This document shows positions 35,866 to 44,790 of a stretch of 64,000 nucleotides of DNA, in pieces. The first letter of the stretch is position 1. The number at the start of each line of letters is the position of its first letter. The DNA is from Janibacter sp. A1S7 (GTDB lineage Bacteria > Actinomycetota > Actinomycetes > Actinomycetales > Dermatophilaceae). Under the pieces are notes generated by a model. That model made no database searches. It worked only from the letters and a program-made list of their open reading frames with translations, and was not told where the DNA came from. The stretch spans positions 1,302,001-1,366,000 of the forward strand of contig NZ_CP144913.1 of NCBI RefSeq assembly GCF_037198315.1, read 5' to 3'. Both the position numbers and the translations under genes were made by a program.

Positions 35866-37119
35866 ATGACTGCAGCAACGCCCGAGGCGAGCCACACGAC
35901 CGACACGGTGGAGGAGCTGCGCCAGCGCACCCGCGACTTCATCCGCGGGACCGTCCTGCCCGCCGAGCCCGCCCCCGGTGAGCGCCTGGACCAAGCCACC
36001 CGCGACCGCCTCCAACAGGCCGCCAAGGACGCCGGTGTCTTCGCTCCCCACGTCCCCGTGGAGTACGGCGGGCAGGGCGTGCCGATCCAGTGGTGGTCAC
36101 AGATCTTCCAGGAGGCGGGCTATTCACCGATCGGCCCCTCCGTGCTCAACTGCATGGCCCCCGACGAGGGCAACATGCACATGCTCAACCTCGTCGCCAC
36201 CGACGAGCAGAAGCGGCGGTACCTCACCACCTTGGCCTCCGGTCAGGTGCGCTCCTGCTTCGCGATGACCGAGCCCCACCCCGGCGCGGGCTCGGATCCC
36301 GACGCGCTGCTCACGTCAGCCCGCAGAGAGGGCGACCAGTGGGTGATCAACGGCCACAAGCGCTTCATCAGCGGAGCCGTCGGCGCGGGTTTCGCCATCG
36401 TCATGGCCCGCACCGAGGGCACCGACGACACCCCCGCCGGCGCCACCATGTTCCTCGTGGACATGGACAACCCGGGCATCCGGGTGGGGGAGCACATCCA
36501 CACCATCGACCGTGCGATGGCCGGTGGTCACCCGCACGTGTACTTCGAGGACTGCACCGTCTCGTCCGAGGCGGTCCTCGGTGAAGTGGGCCAGGGATTC
36601 CGGTACGCCCAGGTGCGGCTCGGGCCCGCTCGACTGACCCACTGCATGCGCTGGCTGGGGCTGGCCCGACGCTCCCTGGACATCGCCCTGGACCGGTCCG
36701 AACGGCGCACGGTCTTCGGCGCGGAGCTGAAGAGCCTCGGCCTGGCCCAAGAACTCATCGCCCAGTGCGAGATCGACATCGAGACCTCGGACGCCATCAT
36801 CGCCAAGACCGGCGCCCTGCTGGCCAGCGACCCCAGGGCCGGCTCGGCGATGTCCTCGATCGCCAAGGTGCACTGCTCCGAGGCCATCTTCCGGGTCGTC
36901 GACCGCGCCATCCAGATCTGCGGCGGTGACGGGGTCTCCGACGGGCTGCCCCTGGCCCAGTACGCCGCCGAGGTGCGGGGCTTTCGCATCTACGACGGGT
37001 CCAACGAGACCCACAAGTGGGCCATCGCCCGCCGGGCCTCGTCCCGGCGCCGCAAGACCGTCGATGCCGGCGCGCCGTACCAGGCCGATGCCGTGGTCCG
37101 GGACACGGAGAGCCACTGA
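35866..37119 (+). CDS. Acyl-CoA dehydrogenase (ACAD10/11-like context)
   Basis: A 417-aa flavin-dependent acyl-CoA dehydrogenase. CFAMTEPHPGAGSDP is the FAD/substrate segment, and AIQICGGDGVSDGLPLAQ with YDGSNETHKWAIAR closes the C-terminal domain. The stop overlaps the start of an APH-type kinase gene (TGATG). In mammals the same two activities are fused in ACAD10/11, and in Pseudomonas they occur as the LvaA kinase with LvaC in levulinate catabolism, where a 4-phosphohydroxyacyl-CoA is processed. A role on 4-hydroxyacyl-CoA is therefore plausible. Confidence 0.88.
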   Translation: MTAATPEASHTTDTVEELRQRTRDFIRGTVLPAEPAPGERLDQATRDRLQQAAKDAGVFAPHVPVEYGGQGVPIQWWSQIFQEAGYSPIGPSVLNCMAPDEGNMHMLNLVATDEQKRRYLTTLASGQVRSCFAMTEPHPGAGSDPDALLTSARREGDQWVINGHKRFISGAVGAGFAIVMARTEGTDDTPAGATMFLVDMDNPGIRVGEHIHTIDRAMAGGHPHVYFEDCTVSSEAVLGEVGQGFRYAQVRLGPARLTHCMRWLGLARRSLDIALDRSERRTVFGAELKSLGLAQELIAQCEIDIETSDAIIAKTGALLASDPRAGSAMSSIAKVHCSEAIFRVVDRAIQICGGDGVSDGLPLAQYAAEVRGFRIYDGSNETHKWAIARRASSRRRKTVDAGAPYQADAVVRDTESH

Positions 37120-38207
37120 TGACGATGCAGACCGCGCCCGACGGAGTGGAGGTCGTCGCGACCGCCGAGGACGCCGCGTCTCTCGCGAGCCCCCCGCTGC
37201 TCGTGATCGAGACGGTGACGGCGTTCCTTGACGAGCACGGGCTCGGGTCCGGACCGCTGGCGTGGGAGCGGATCGGGGACGGCCAGTCCAACATCACCTA
37301 TCGGATCAGCAGGGGAGGACAGGTCCTGGTGCTGCGCCGCGGCCCCCGGCCGCCACTGCCGCGATCCACCCACGACATGGTGCGCGAAGCCCGGATCCAA
37401 CGGCTGCTGCGGACCGAGGGGATCCCCGTCCCTGAGGTCGTGGCCGTGTGCGAGGACGAATCCCTGCTCGGCGTCCCCTTCTACGTCATGTCCTACCTGG
37501 ACGGTGTGGTCATCACCGACACCGTGCCGACCCACCTGGATCCCGTCGAGCAGCGGGACGCCACGAGCCGCGCGGTCGTCGAGACCCTCACCCAGCTGCA
37601 CCGCGTGGATGTCACGACGGCAGACCTCGCCGGACTGGGCCGACCGGACGGCTACCTCGAGAGGCAGGTCGCGCGCTTCGCACAGCTGTGGGAGGCCAAC
37701 ACGACCCGGGAGCTGCCGCAGGTCGCGGCCCTGGCGACCTGGCTCGAGCAGAACCGCCCCCGCACCCAGGCCGCGGCAGTGGTCCACGGCGACTACCGCA
37801 TCGGCAACCTGATGTTCGCCGACCGGGCCCCGGCCACCGTCGTCGGGATCCTCGACTGGGAGATGGCGACGCTGGGCGACCCGCTCGCCGACCTCGGCTA
37901 CCTGGCCGCCACCTACTCCGATCCCGGCAGCGAGCCCACGATCATGGAGCTGACCCCGGTGACCCGTCAGCCCGGGTACTGGACCCGCCAGCAGCTGGTG
38001 GACCACTACGCCCAGCGCAGCGGTCTCGACGTCACGGCCCTTCCCTGGTACCAAGCGCTCGCGCTGTGGAAGTCCGCGATCTTCTGCGAGGCCATCTACA
38101 CGCGGTGGCTCCACGGCGAACGTCCCGGCGACGACTTCAGTCCGACGCTCGAGGCCGGCGTCCCCCGGCTGCTGCAGCAGTCCCAGGAGCACGCGCAGCA
38201 GTTGTAG
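37119..38207 (+). CDS. APH-type phosphotransferase (ACAD10/LvaA-like kinase)
   Basis: A 362-aa kinase-fold protein. The ATP-lobe contains GDGQSNITYRI; the catalytic loop is VVHGDYRIGNLMF (about 222-234) and the metal motif is ILDWEMATLGDP. This is the subgroup that pairs with acyl-CoA dehydrogenases, known to phosphorylate 4-hydroxyacyl-CoA, rather than aminoglycosides. It overlaps the dehydrogenase stop by TGATG and is the last gene of the TetR-controlled unit before a fatty-acid transporter. An antibiotic-resistance label would be misleading. Confidence 0.87.
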   Translation: MTMQTAPDGVEVVATAEDAASLASPPLLVIETVTAFLDEHGLGSGPLAWERIGDGQSNITYRISRGGQVLVLRRGPRPPLPRSTHDMVREARIQRLLRTEGIPVPEVVAVCEDESLLGVPFYVMSYLDGVVITDTVPTHLDPVEQRDATSRAVVETLTQLHRVDVTTADLAGLGRPDGYLERQVARFAQLWEANTTRELPQVAALATWLEQNRPRTQAAAVVHGDYRIGNLMFADRAPATVVGILDWEMATLGDPLADLGYLAATYSDPGSEPTIMELTPVTRQPGYWTRQQLVDHYAQRSGLDVTALPWYQALALWKSAIFCEAIYTRWLHGERPGDDFSPTLEAGVPRLLQQSQEHAQQL

Positions 38208-38261
38208 CGGCGCTGTGCCTTCGGCACGAGTTCACCCCACCACAGAAGAAGGATGTCCACC

Positions 38262-39623
38262 ATGTTGCAGACCTTGTCGCGGCCACTGAGTCGATTCGTG
38301 GAGCGTTGGCTCCCCGGCCCGTTGATCCTCGCGATCATCCTGACGGCCATCGTCTCGGCCATGGCGCTGACGATGACCGACATCGGTGTGGGCGACCTGA
38401 TCCTCGGCTGGGGCGACGGGTTGACCGGCCTGTTGGCATTCATGACGCAGGTGTCGCTCGTGCTCCTCCTGGGGTTCACCCTGGCGAACACGCGACCGGT
38501 CCACCGTCTGCTGGTCCGCGTGGCGTCGGTGCCGCGCACTCCTCGTCAGGCATACGGATTCGTGACGATCATCGCCGGGATCGGTTCGCTGATCAGCTTC
38601 GGTCTGGGACTGATCGTCGGCGGTGTCATCTCGGTCGAGGTCGCCCGCGTGGCACGCAGTCGCGGGGTCAAGCTCCACTACCCGCTGCTCGTCGCCTCCG
38701 CCTACAGCGGATTCGTGGTCTGGCACATGGGCTACTCCGGCTCCGGGCCGCTGAACGCTGCCACCGAGGGCGGGGCGTACTCCTCCCTTCCCGGTGGGCT
38801 GGTGGACGTCACCCGGACCACCTTCTCCTCCTGGAACATCAGCGCCACGGTGGTCACGCTGGTGGTGATCGCCGGTGCCATGATGCTGCTGGCGCCCAAG
38901 GAGCACGAGTACATCGCCCCGGCGCCCGACGCCGTCTTCGACGCGGTGGAGGCCCCCGCCGACAGCGCTGACCCGGAGGCGGACCGGAGCCGGACCCCGG
39001 CGGACCGCCTGGAGCACCTGCGGCTCTTCACCCTCGCTCTGGGCGCGCTCCTCGGCGCCTACCTCGTGCTGTACTTCGGCAAGAACGGCTTCGACCTGAC
39101 GCTGGACATCGTCAACTGGACCTTCCTCGCCCTGATCATGCTCCTCGTGGGCAACGCCAAGGAGCTGGCCGCCCTGATCGTGCGCGGTGGGCGCACCGTC
39201 GGTGAAGTACTCCTCCAGTACCCCCTGTACGCGGGAATCATCGGCATGATGAGCGTCAGCGGGCTGGTGGACGTCATCAGCGGGTTCTTCATCGACATCT
39301 CCACCCCCGGGACCCTCGGCCTGTGGACGTTCTTCGCCGCCGGCCTGCTCAACATGTTCGTGCCGTCCGGCGGGGGCCAGTTCACCGTGATGGCGCCGCT
39401 GTTCGCCGAGCCGGCGAGGGCGCTGGGGGTCGATCAGTCGGTGGTCATCATGGCCATCTCCTACGGCGACCAGTGGACCAACATGATCCAGCCGTTCTGG
39501 GCGATCCCCCTCCTCGCGGTGGCCGGGCTGAAAGTCCGCGACATCCTCGGGTACACCTTCATCACCCTGCTGCTCAGCGGGATCATCTTCGCCGGCGTGC
39601 TGCTCATCATCGGCGCCGGCTGA
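38262..39623 (+). CDS. Short-chain fatty acid transporter (AtoE family)
   Basis: A 453-aa integral membrane protein of the AtoE family, which takes up short-chain fatty acids such as acetoacetate or butyrate. About eleven hydrophobic helices are seen, with the conserved HMGYSGSGPLNAAT and NMFVPSGGGQFTVMAPL. The ATG at 38262 is preferred over 38253 because GAAGGA lies 8 nt upstream of it. It is 54 bp after the APH kinase gene in the same direction, so it probably imports the substrate for that operon. Confidence 0.88.
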   Translation: MLQTLSRPLSRFVERWLPGPLILAIILTAIVSAMALTMTDIGVGDLILGWGDGLTGLLAFMTQVSLVLLLGFTLANTRPVHRLLVRVASVPRTPRQAYGFVTIIAGIGSLISFGLGLIVGGVISVEVARVARSRGVKLHYPLLVASAYSGFVVWHMGYSGSGPLNAATEGGAYSSLPGGLVDVTRTTFSSWNISATVVTLVVIAGAMMLLAPKEHEYIAPAPDAVFDAVEAPADSADPEADRSRTPADRLEHLRLFTLALGALLGAYLVLYFGKNGFDLTLDIVNWTFLALIMLLVGNAKELAALIVRGGRTVGEVLLQYPLYAGIIGMMSVSGLVDVISGFFIDISTPGTLGLWTFFAAGLLNMFVPSGGGQFTVMAPLFAEPARALGVDQSVVIMAISYGDQWTNMIQPFWAIPLLAVAGLKVRDILGYTFITLLLSGIIFAGVLLIIGAG

Positions 39624-39689
39624 GCGGACGACAGTGGTTGCGTTTCGGTTACGCCACCGCGTCGTCGACCCTGTGCGGGGATGTGCGAC

Positions 39690-39719
39690 CCTACTGTCCA
39701 GCGCAGGAACCACAGTAGG
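39690..39719. promoter_or_regulatory. Perfect 8-bp inverted repeat before the hydroxy-acid oxidase gene
   Basis: CCTACTGT (39690-39697) and ACAGTAGG (39712-39719) are separated by 14 nt. The element could be a terminator of the transporter gene or an operator for the alpha-hydroxy-acid oxidase, whose ATG is 31 nt further. The sequence alone does not decide. Confidence 0.45.
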
Positions 39720-39749
39720 CCCGCACCGACGCGGGGAATGAGGAAGTAC

Positions 39750-40967
39750 ATGACACGGGTGGAGCGACGTCTGCCACGACTGGACGAGTTGCGCCCACTC
39801 GTGCGGGTCGAGCGACCGACGCTCCAGCGCACCCGCCGGCACCTCGAGCGGGCTTACACCATCGACGACCTGCGCCGCATCGCCCGGCGCCGCACCCCCG
39901 GCTCCGTCTTCGACTACGTGGACGGGGCCGCCGAGAGCGAGGTCAGCCTGAGCCGGGCTCGCGCGGCCTTCGGCGCGGTGGACTTCCGACCGCGGGTGCT
40001 GCGCGATGTCTCGCAGGTGGATCCCTCGGTCCGACTCCTGGATGTCACCAGCCCGATCCCGCTCGTGCTGGCGCCCACCGGCTTCACCCGGATGATGCAC
40101 CACGAGGGGGAGCGGGCCGTGGGCCGTGCAGCCCTGGCGGCCGGTGTCCCCTATGTCCTCTCGACCATGGGGACGGTGTCGGTCGAGGACCTGGCCGCGG
40201 AGGTGCCCGACGTCCAGCGATGGTTCCAGCTCTACCTGTGGCGGGACCGGCCGGCCTCCCTGGAGTTGATGGCCCGGGCCAGGGCCGCGGGCTACACGAC
40301 CTTGGTGCTCACCGTGGACACCGCCGTCGGCGGTCAGCGGCTGCGCGACGTGCGCAACGGGATGACGATCCCGCCGCAGCTGACACCCACGACCCTGGCG
40401 GACATGGCCCTCCACCCGCGCTGGTGGGCCAACCTGCTGACCACCGAGCCGTTGACCTTCGCCTCGCTGACCCACTCCGGAGGCACGGTCGAGCAGCTGA
40501 TCAACCGCATGTTCGATCCCTCGCTGAGCGTCGCCGACCTGGCCTGGGTCCGGGAGAACTGGTCCGGCCCGATCGTCCTGAAGGGCATCCAGAGTGTCGA
40601 GGACGCCACCGAGTTCGTCGACCTCGGGGTCGATGGCCTGGTCGTGTCCAACCACGGCGGGCGCCAGCTGGACCGCTCGGTCACCCCCCTGCACGTCCTG
40701 CCCGAGATCGCCGCGGCCGTCGGCGGTCGTGTCCCGGTGCTGCTGGACGGCGGCATCATGCACGGCGCCGACATCGTCGCCGCCGTGGCCCATGGGGCCG
40801 ACGCCGTGATGGTCGGTCGGGCCTACCTCTACGGACTCATGGCCGGCGGCGAGGCGGGCGTCACCCGCGCCCTGGAGATCCTCACCAGCCAGGTCACCCG
40901 CACCATGCAGCTGCTCGGTGTGACCTCCGTCGACGAGCTCACCCCGCACCACGCCGTCCTGCCCTGA
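39750..40967 (+). CDS. FMN-dependent alpha-hydroxy-acid oxidase/dehydrogenase
   Basis: A 405-aa FMN enzyme of the lactate/glycolate/mandelate family. FDYVDGAAESEVS starts the barrel, LAPTGFTRMMHHEGE binds FMN, and SNHGGRQLDRS (about 300-310) holds the active-site histidine and arginine. It should oxidise an L-2-hydroxy acid. The ATG at 39750 is chosen for its AGGA spacing over one at 39738. Its place between a fatty-acid transporter and an ABC importer suggests it handles a hydroxy acid taken up by one of them. Confidence 0.88.
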   Translation: MTRVERRLPRLDELRPLVRVERPTLQRTRRHLERAYTIDDLRRIARRRTPGSVFDYVDGAAESEVSLSRARAAFGAVDFRPRVLRDVSQVDPSVRLLDVTSPIPLVLAPTGFTRMMHHEGERAVGRAALAAGVPYVLSTMGTVSVEDLAAEVPDVQRWFQLYLWRDRPASLELMARARAAGYTTLVLTVDTAVGGQRLRDVRNGMTIPPQLTPTTLADMALHPRWWANLLTTEPLTFASLTHSGGTVEQLINRMFDPSLSVADLAWVRENWSGPIVLKGIQSVEDATEFVDLGVDGLVVSNHGGRQLDRSVTPLHVLPEIAAAVGGRVPVLLDGGIMHGADIVAAVAHGADAVMVGRAYLYGLMAGGEAGVTRALEILTSQVTRTMQLLGVTSVDELTPHHAVLP

Positions 40968-41007
40968 CCACCCACACCCAGCACCACGTCACACTCCTGG
41001 AGGAAAC

Positions 41008-42180
41008 ATGCGCACCAGTCTGTTCACGATGTCGGCCGCCGCAGGCGCCCTGGCCCTGACCCTGACCGCCTGCGGTTCCGGCGACAGCAGCGGCGGCAGC
41101 GACGCCTCCCTCGTCGGTGAGGGCAGCGGCGACTCCTGTGTCATCGAGGGGGAGGTGCCCGTGGGCGCCGCCCTGTCGCTGACCGGCGCCGCCGCCTCGT
41201 ACGGTGAGTCGCAGCGCAACGGGCTCGAGCTGGCCGCCGCTGACCTCAACGAGAAGGACGGCGTGACCTATGACCTGACCGTCGAGGACGACCAGACCGA
41301 TCCCAAGCAGGGCATCTCGGTCTTCGAGGGCTTCGTCAACGACGGCGCCAGCGTCATCATCGGCCCGACCCTGTCCAACACGGCCTTCCAGGCGCAGCCG
41401 ATCGCGCAGGAGGAGGGCGTGCCGGTGCTGGCCATCTCCAACACCGCCGACGGCATCACCGAGCAGGGTGACTACATCTTCCGTGACTCGTTGACCGAGT
41501 CCCAGGTCATCCCGCAGACCGTGACCACCGCGATCGAGAAGTACGACCTCAAGGACGTCGTCGTCATGTACTCCAACGACGACGCGTTCACCGAGTCCGG
41601 CTACGAGGTGATGGCGTCCGCGCTGGAGGACAGCGACACGGAGGTCACCGACACCTTGACCTTCTCCACCAACGACACCGACTTCCGCGCCCTGCTCACC
41701 GAGGCGAAGAACGCCGACCCGGACGCGATCTTCGTCTCCGGCCTGATCGAGGCGGCCATCCCGCTGGTCACCCAGGCGCGTGAGCTGGGCATCGACGTGC
41801 CGATCATCGGCGGCAACGGCTTCAACAACCCGCAGCTGATGGCCGACGCCGGCGACGCCGCCGAGGGCGTGGTCGTCGGTGCCGCGTGGAACTCCGCCTC
41901 CGACAACCCGCAGAACGCCGACTTCCTCGCCGCCTACGAGGAGAAGTACGACTCCCAGCCCGACCAGTTCGCGGCGCAGGCCTACACCGGCCTGATGCTC
42001 ATCGACGACGCCGTGCGCAGCGGCTGCTCCGCCGAGCGCGACGCCATCAAGGAGGGCCTGGGCAACATCTCCGACGTGGAGTCGGTGCTGGGCACGATCA
42101 GCATCAACGAGGACCGCGACGCCGAGCACGAGGCCGTCGTCCAGGTCGTCGAGGACGGCAAGTTCACCGTCCTGAAGTGA
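41008..42180 (+). CDS. ABC transporter substrate-binding lipoprotein (LivK-like)
   Basis: A 390-aa type 1 periplasmic-binding protein, lipid-anchored: the lipobox LTAC places the modified cysteine at residue 22, followed by a Gly/Ser linker. GAALSLTGAAASYGESQRNG is the typical start of the Leu/Ile/Val-binding fold. GGAGG stands 4-5 nt before the ATG. The permease and ATPase genes follow in order, so this is the receptor of the importer. Ligands of the family include branched-chain amino acids, amides and aromatic acids; the one here is unknown. Confidence 0.92.
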   Translation: MRTSLFTMSAAAGALALTLTACGSGDSSGGSDASLVGEGSGDSCVIEGEVPVGAALSLTGAAASYGESQRNGLELAAADLNEKDGVTYDLTVEDDQTDPKQGISVFEGFVNDGASVIIGPTLSNTAFQAQPIAQEEGVPVLAISNTADGITEQGDYIFRDSLTESQVIPQTVTTAIEKYDLKDVVVMYSNDDAFTESGYEVMASALEDSDTEVTDTLTFSTNDTDFRALLTEAKNADPDAIFVSGLIEAAIPLVTQARELGIDVPIIGGNGFNNPQLMADAGDAAEGVVVGAAWNSASDNPQNADFLAAYEEKYDSQPDQFAAQAYTGLMLIDDAVRSGCSAERDAIKEGLGNISDVESVLGTISINEDRDAEHEAVVQVVEDGKFTVLK

Positions 42181-42219
42181 CCCACACCCCCACCTGCCAC
42201 CCCTGACGAAGGCGGACAC

Positions 42220-43095
42220 GTGCAACAACTGCTCAACGGGCTGTCCATCGGCGCCATCTACGCGCTCTTCGCGATCGGCTTCACGCTGGTCTTCGGCGTG
42301 CTGGACCGGCTCAACCTGGCCCACCCGTCGGTGTTCGCGGTGTCCGCCTTCGTCGGGATCGAGCTGGTCGAGGTGGCCGGCCTGTCGATCTGGCTGACCC
42401 TGCCGATCGTCGCCGCCGTCGGCGGCGTGCTCGGCGTGATCATCGAGCGGGTGGCCTTCCGACCACTGAAGAACAGACCGGATGCCCACTTCGCGGGGTT
42501 GATCTCATCGATAGCCTTGGCGGGGATGTTCATCGCCCTCCTTCAATGGAGATACGGCCCGAACACCCGGCGCTTCCCGGCCGAGTCCTTCCCGACGACG
42601 ACCTACAGCGTCTTCGGCGCGCAGGTCACCGTGCTGCAGGTGGCGATCCTGGCCATCTCGATCCTGCTGATGATCGCGCTGACCGTGCTGGTGGCCCGCT
42701 CCCGCCTGGGGCGGGGCATGCGAGCCATCGCCGAGAACCCGACCGCGGCGAAGGTGCTGGGCATCAACGTCGACCGGGTGACGGTGACCACCTTCGCCAT
42801 CTCCTCGGCCCTGGGCGCCGTGGCCGGAGCGCTCTTCGCGATGAACGTCAACAGCGCCCAGCTGGGCATGGGCTCGGCCATCGAGCTGAAGGGCCTGGCC
42901 GTCATCATCGTCGGCGGGATGGGCTCGCTGCCCGGCGCGCTCATCGGCGGCCTGCTGCTGGGTCTCGCCGAGGTGTTCGCGGTGCAGTACGTCGGTTCGT
43001 CGTGGCGTGACCTGGTCGCCTTCGGCCTGCTGTTCCTCATCCTGCTGGTGCGTCCGCAGGGTCTCTTCGGTGGCCGCAAGGTGCGTGAGGTCTGA
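42220..43095 (+). CDS. livH: Branched-chain amino acid-type ABC permease (LivH)
   Basis: A 291-aa permease with about eight helices beginning LLNGLSIGAIYALFAIGFTL, the family signature, and RAIAENPTAAKVLGINVDRV as the ATPase-coupling loop. The GTG start at 42220 has GAAGG 7 nt upstream. The fused LivM-LivG gene starts directly after its stop codon. It forms half of the heterodimeric membrane channel. Confidence 0.92.
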   Translation: MQQLLNGLSIGAIYALFAIGFTLVFGVLDRLNLAHPSVFAVSAFVGIELVEVAGLSIWLTLPIVAAVGGVLGVIIERVAFRPLKNRPDAHFAGLISSIALAGMFIALLQWRYGPNTRRFPAESFPTTTYSVFGAQVTVLQVAILAISILLMIALTVLVARSRLGRGMRAIAENPTAAKVLGINVDRVTVTTFAISSALGAVAGALFAMNVNSAQLGMGSAIELKGLAVIIVGGMGSLPGALIGGLLLGLAEVFAVQYVGSSWRDLVAFGLLFLILLVRPQGLFGGRKVREV

Positions 43096-44790
43096 GTGTT
43101 CGTCGAGTCCACCTTCGTCTTCATCGCCCTGGGCGGCATCTTCGCCTACTCCTTCTACGCCGTCCTCGTCGCCGGGCAGCTCAGCCTCGGCCAGGCCGGT
43201 TTCGCCTCGCTGGCGGCCTTCTCCGCCGCCGCCGTGACGCCGACGCCCAGTGACATCGGGGACCTGCCGGCGCTGCTCATCGCCATCGTCATCGGCATGC
43301 TCGTCGGTGCCGTCACCGCCGTGATCCTCGGGTTGCCGACGATGCGACTCCGCGGGGTCTTCCTGGCCATCGCCACCCTCGCCTTCGCCGAGGCGGTGCG
43401 CATCCTCGTGATCAACATGGAGTGGACCGGCGGTGCGCAGGGCATGTCGGTACCCAAGGTGCTCGAGCCGTGGATGGCGTGGGTGGCCCTGGCGCTCGTC
43501 GCCTACTGGTTCTGGCGGCAGGGTCCCTCCCGGTACGGCCGGGCGCTGGATGCCATCCGTGAGGACGAGCTCGCCGCCCGCGCGATGGGCATCGACGTCA
43601 GCCGGCACCGCCTGTCCGCCTTCGTCGCCGCGGGTGCGGTCGCCGGGCTCTACGGCGTGCTGTGGGCCTACTACGTGCGGCTGATCGCCCCGGAGGACTT
43701 CGGCTTCGAGAAGGCGATCGACGGACTCGTCACGGCCGTGGTCGGTGGGTCGACGATGTTCGTCGGTCCGCTGCTGGGCAGCGTCTTCCTGACGATGGTC
43801 CCCGAGGTGCAGCGCGCCATCGGCATCGAGGCGGGCTGGATCCGCCCGTTCATCTCCAGCCTGCTGCTGCTGCTCGTCATCCTCTTCCTGCCCGGCGGTC
43901 TGGCCAGCTTCCTGCCGCGGCGCCGGCCACGTCTGGTCACCGGTGCGGACGGGGACGACGGCGAGCGAAGGGGGGAGACCAGCCTGGCCCGACGGGTGCA
44001 CCCGGACCCGGGGGAGACCGTGGTCAGCCTCACCGGTCTGGGCAAGGACTACGGCGGGGTCTTCGCCAACCGCGACATCAACCTGCAGATAACCGGCGGC
44101 GAGGTCATCGGTCTGATCGGGCCCAACGGCGCCGGGAAGACCACGCTGATCAACATGGTCAGCGGCCTGTCCAAGCCGACGTCCGGGACCGCGGAGGTGC
44201 TCGGTCTGCAGCCGGGCAAGGCGGCCGTGCACAAGGTCGCCGCAGCCGGGGTGAGCCGGACCTTCCAGCACTCCAAGCTCTTCGACCGGCTCTCCGCGCT
44301 GGAGAACGTCATGGTCGGCGGCCACCTGGTCAGCAAGCCGACCTTCCTGCGCCGGCTGCTCTGGCTGCCCTCGGCCCGCCGCGACGAGCAGCGCGTGGCG
44401 CGGCACGCCGCGTGGTGCCTGGCGCGGGTGGGCCTGGCCGAGCAGGCCGGGACCCAGGCCTCGGCGTTGTCCTACGGTGACCAGCGCCGCCTGGAGATCG
44501 CCCGGGCGCTGGCCTCGGACCCGTCGTTGTTGATCCTCGACGAGCCGGCCGCGGGGATGAACCACGTCGAGGCCGATGCGCTGTCGGACCTGATCGGCTC
44601 GCTGGCCAGTGACGGGCTGACGATCCTGCTCATCGAGCACAACGTCGGCATGGTGATGAAGACGTGCAGTCGCATCGTCGTGCTGAACTTCGGTGAGGTC
44701 ATCGCCACCGGCACGCCGGACCAGATCATCGAGAATCCTGCTGTCATCGAGGCCTACCTCGGCAGCTCCGAGTCGGAGGAGTCGTCATGA
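43096..44790 (+). CDS. Fused ABC permease-ATPase (LivM-LivG)
   Basis: A 564-aa fusion. Residues 1 to about 275 are a LivM permease (GQLSLGQAGFASLAAFSAA near the start; AIREDELAARAMGIDVSRHR as coupling loop). A charged linker (about 276-310) follows, then a LivG ATPase: Walker A GPNGAGKTT near 343-351, signature LSYGDQRRLEIARAL, Walker B LLILDEPAAGM and the late HNVGMVM. These are usually separate genes, so each transporter would carry one covalently fixed ATPase beside a separate LivF. The GTG start is directly after livH and livF overlaps the end. Confidence 0.92.
   Translation: MFVESTFVFIALGGIFAYSFYAVLVAGQLSLGQAGFASLAAFSAAAVTPTPSDIGDLPALLIAIVIGMLVGAVTAVILGLPTMRLRGVFLAIATLAFAEAVRILVINMEWTGGAQGMSVPKVLEPWMAWVALALVAYWFWRQGPSRYGRALDAIREDELAARAMGIDVSRHRLSAFVAAGAVAGLYGVLWAYYVRLIAPEDFGFEKAIDGLVTAVVGGSTMFVGPLLGSVFLTMVPEVQRAIGIEAGWIRPFISSLLLLLVILFLPGGLASFLPRRRPRLVTGADGDDGERRGETSLARRVHPDPGETVVSLTGLGKDYGGVFANRDINLQITGGEVIGLIGPNGAGKTTLINMVSGLSKPTSGTAEVLGLQPGKAAVHKVAAAGVSRTFQHSKLFDRLSALENVMVGGHLVSKPTFLRRLLWLPSARRDEQRVARHAAWCLARVGLAEQAGTQASALSYGDQRRLEIARALASDPSLLILDEPAAGMNHVEADALSDLIGSLASDGLTILLIEHNVGMVMKTCSRIVVLNFGEVIATGTPDQIIENPAVIEAYLGSSESEESS

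Noticed and set aside
37119..38207. Aminoglycoside phosphotransferase (resistance gene)
   Set aside because: It is coupled to an acyl-CoA dehydrogenase and belongs to the ACAD10/LvaA-like subgroup.
38232..40952. Long minus-strand open frame opposite the transporter and hydroxy-acid oxidase genes
   Set aside because: It spans two well-supported + strand genes and their intergenic region and looks like an antisense shadow.
42505..44640. Long antisense open frame opposite the livH and livM-livG genes (about 711 codons)
   Set aside because: Composition is Asp/Gly/Gln/His-rich as expected from the reverse frame of GC-rich genes; the + strand proteins have clear motifs.
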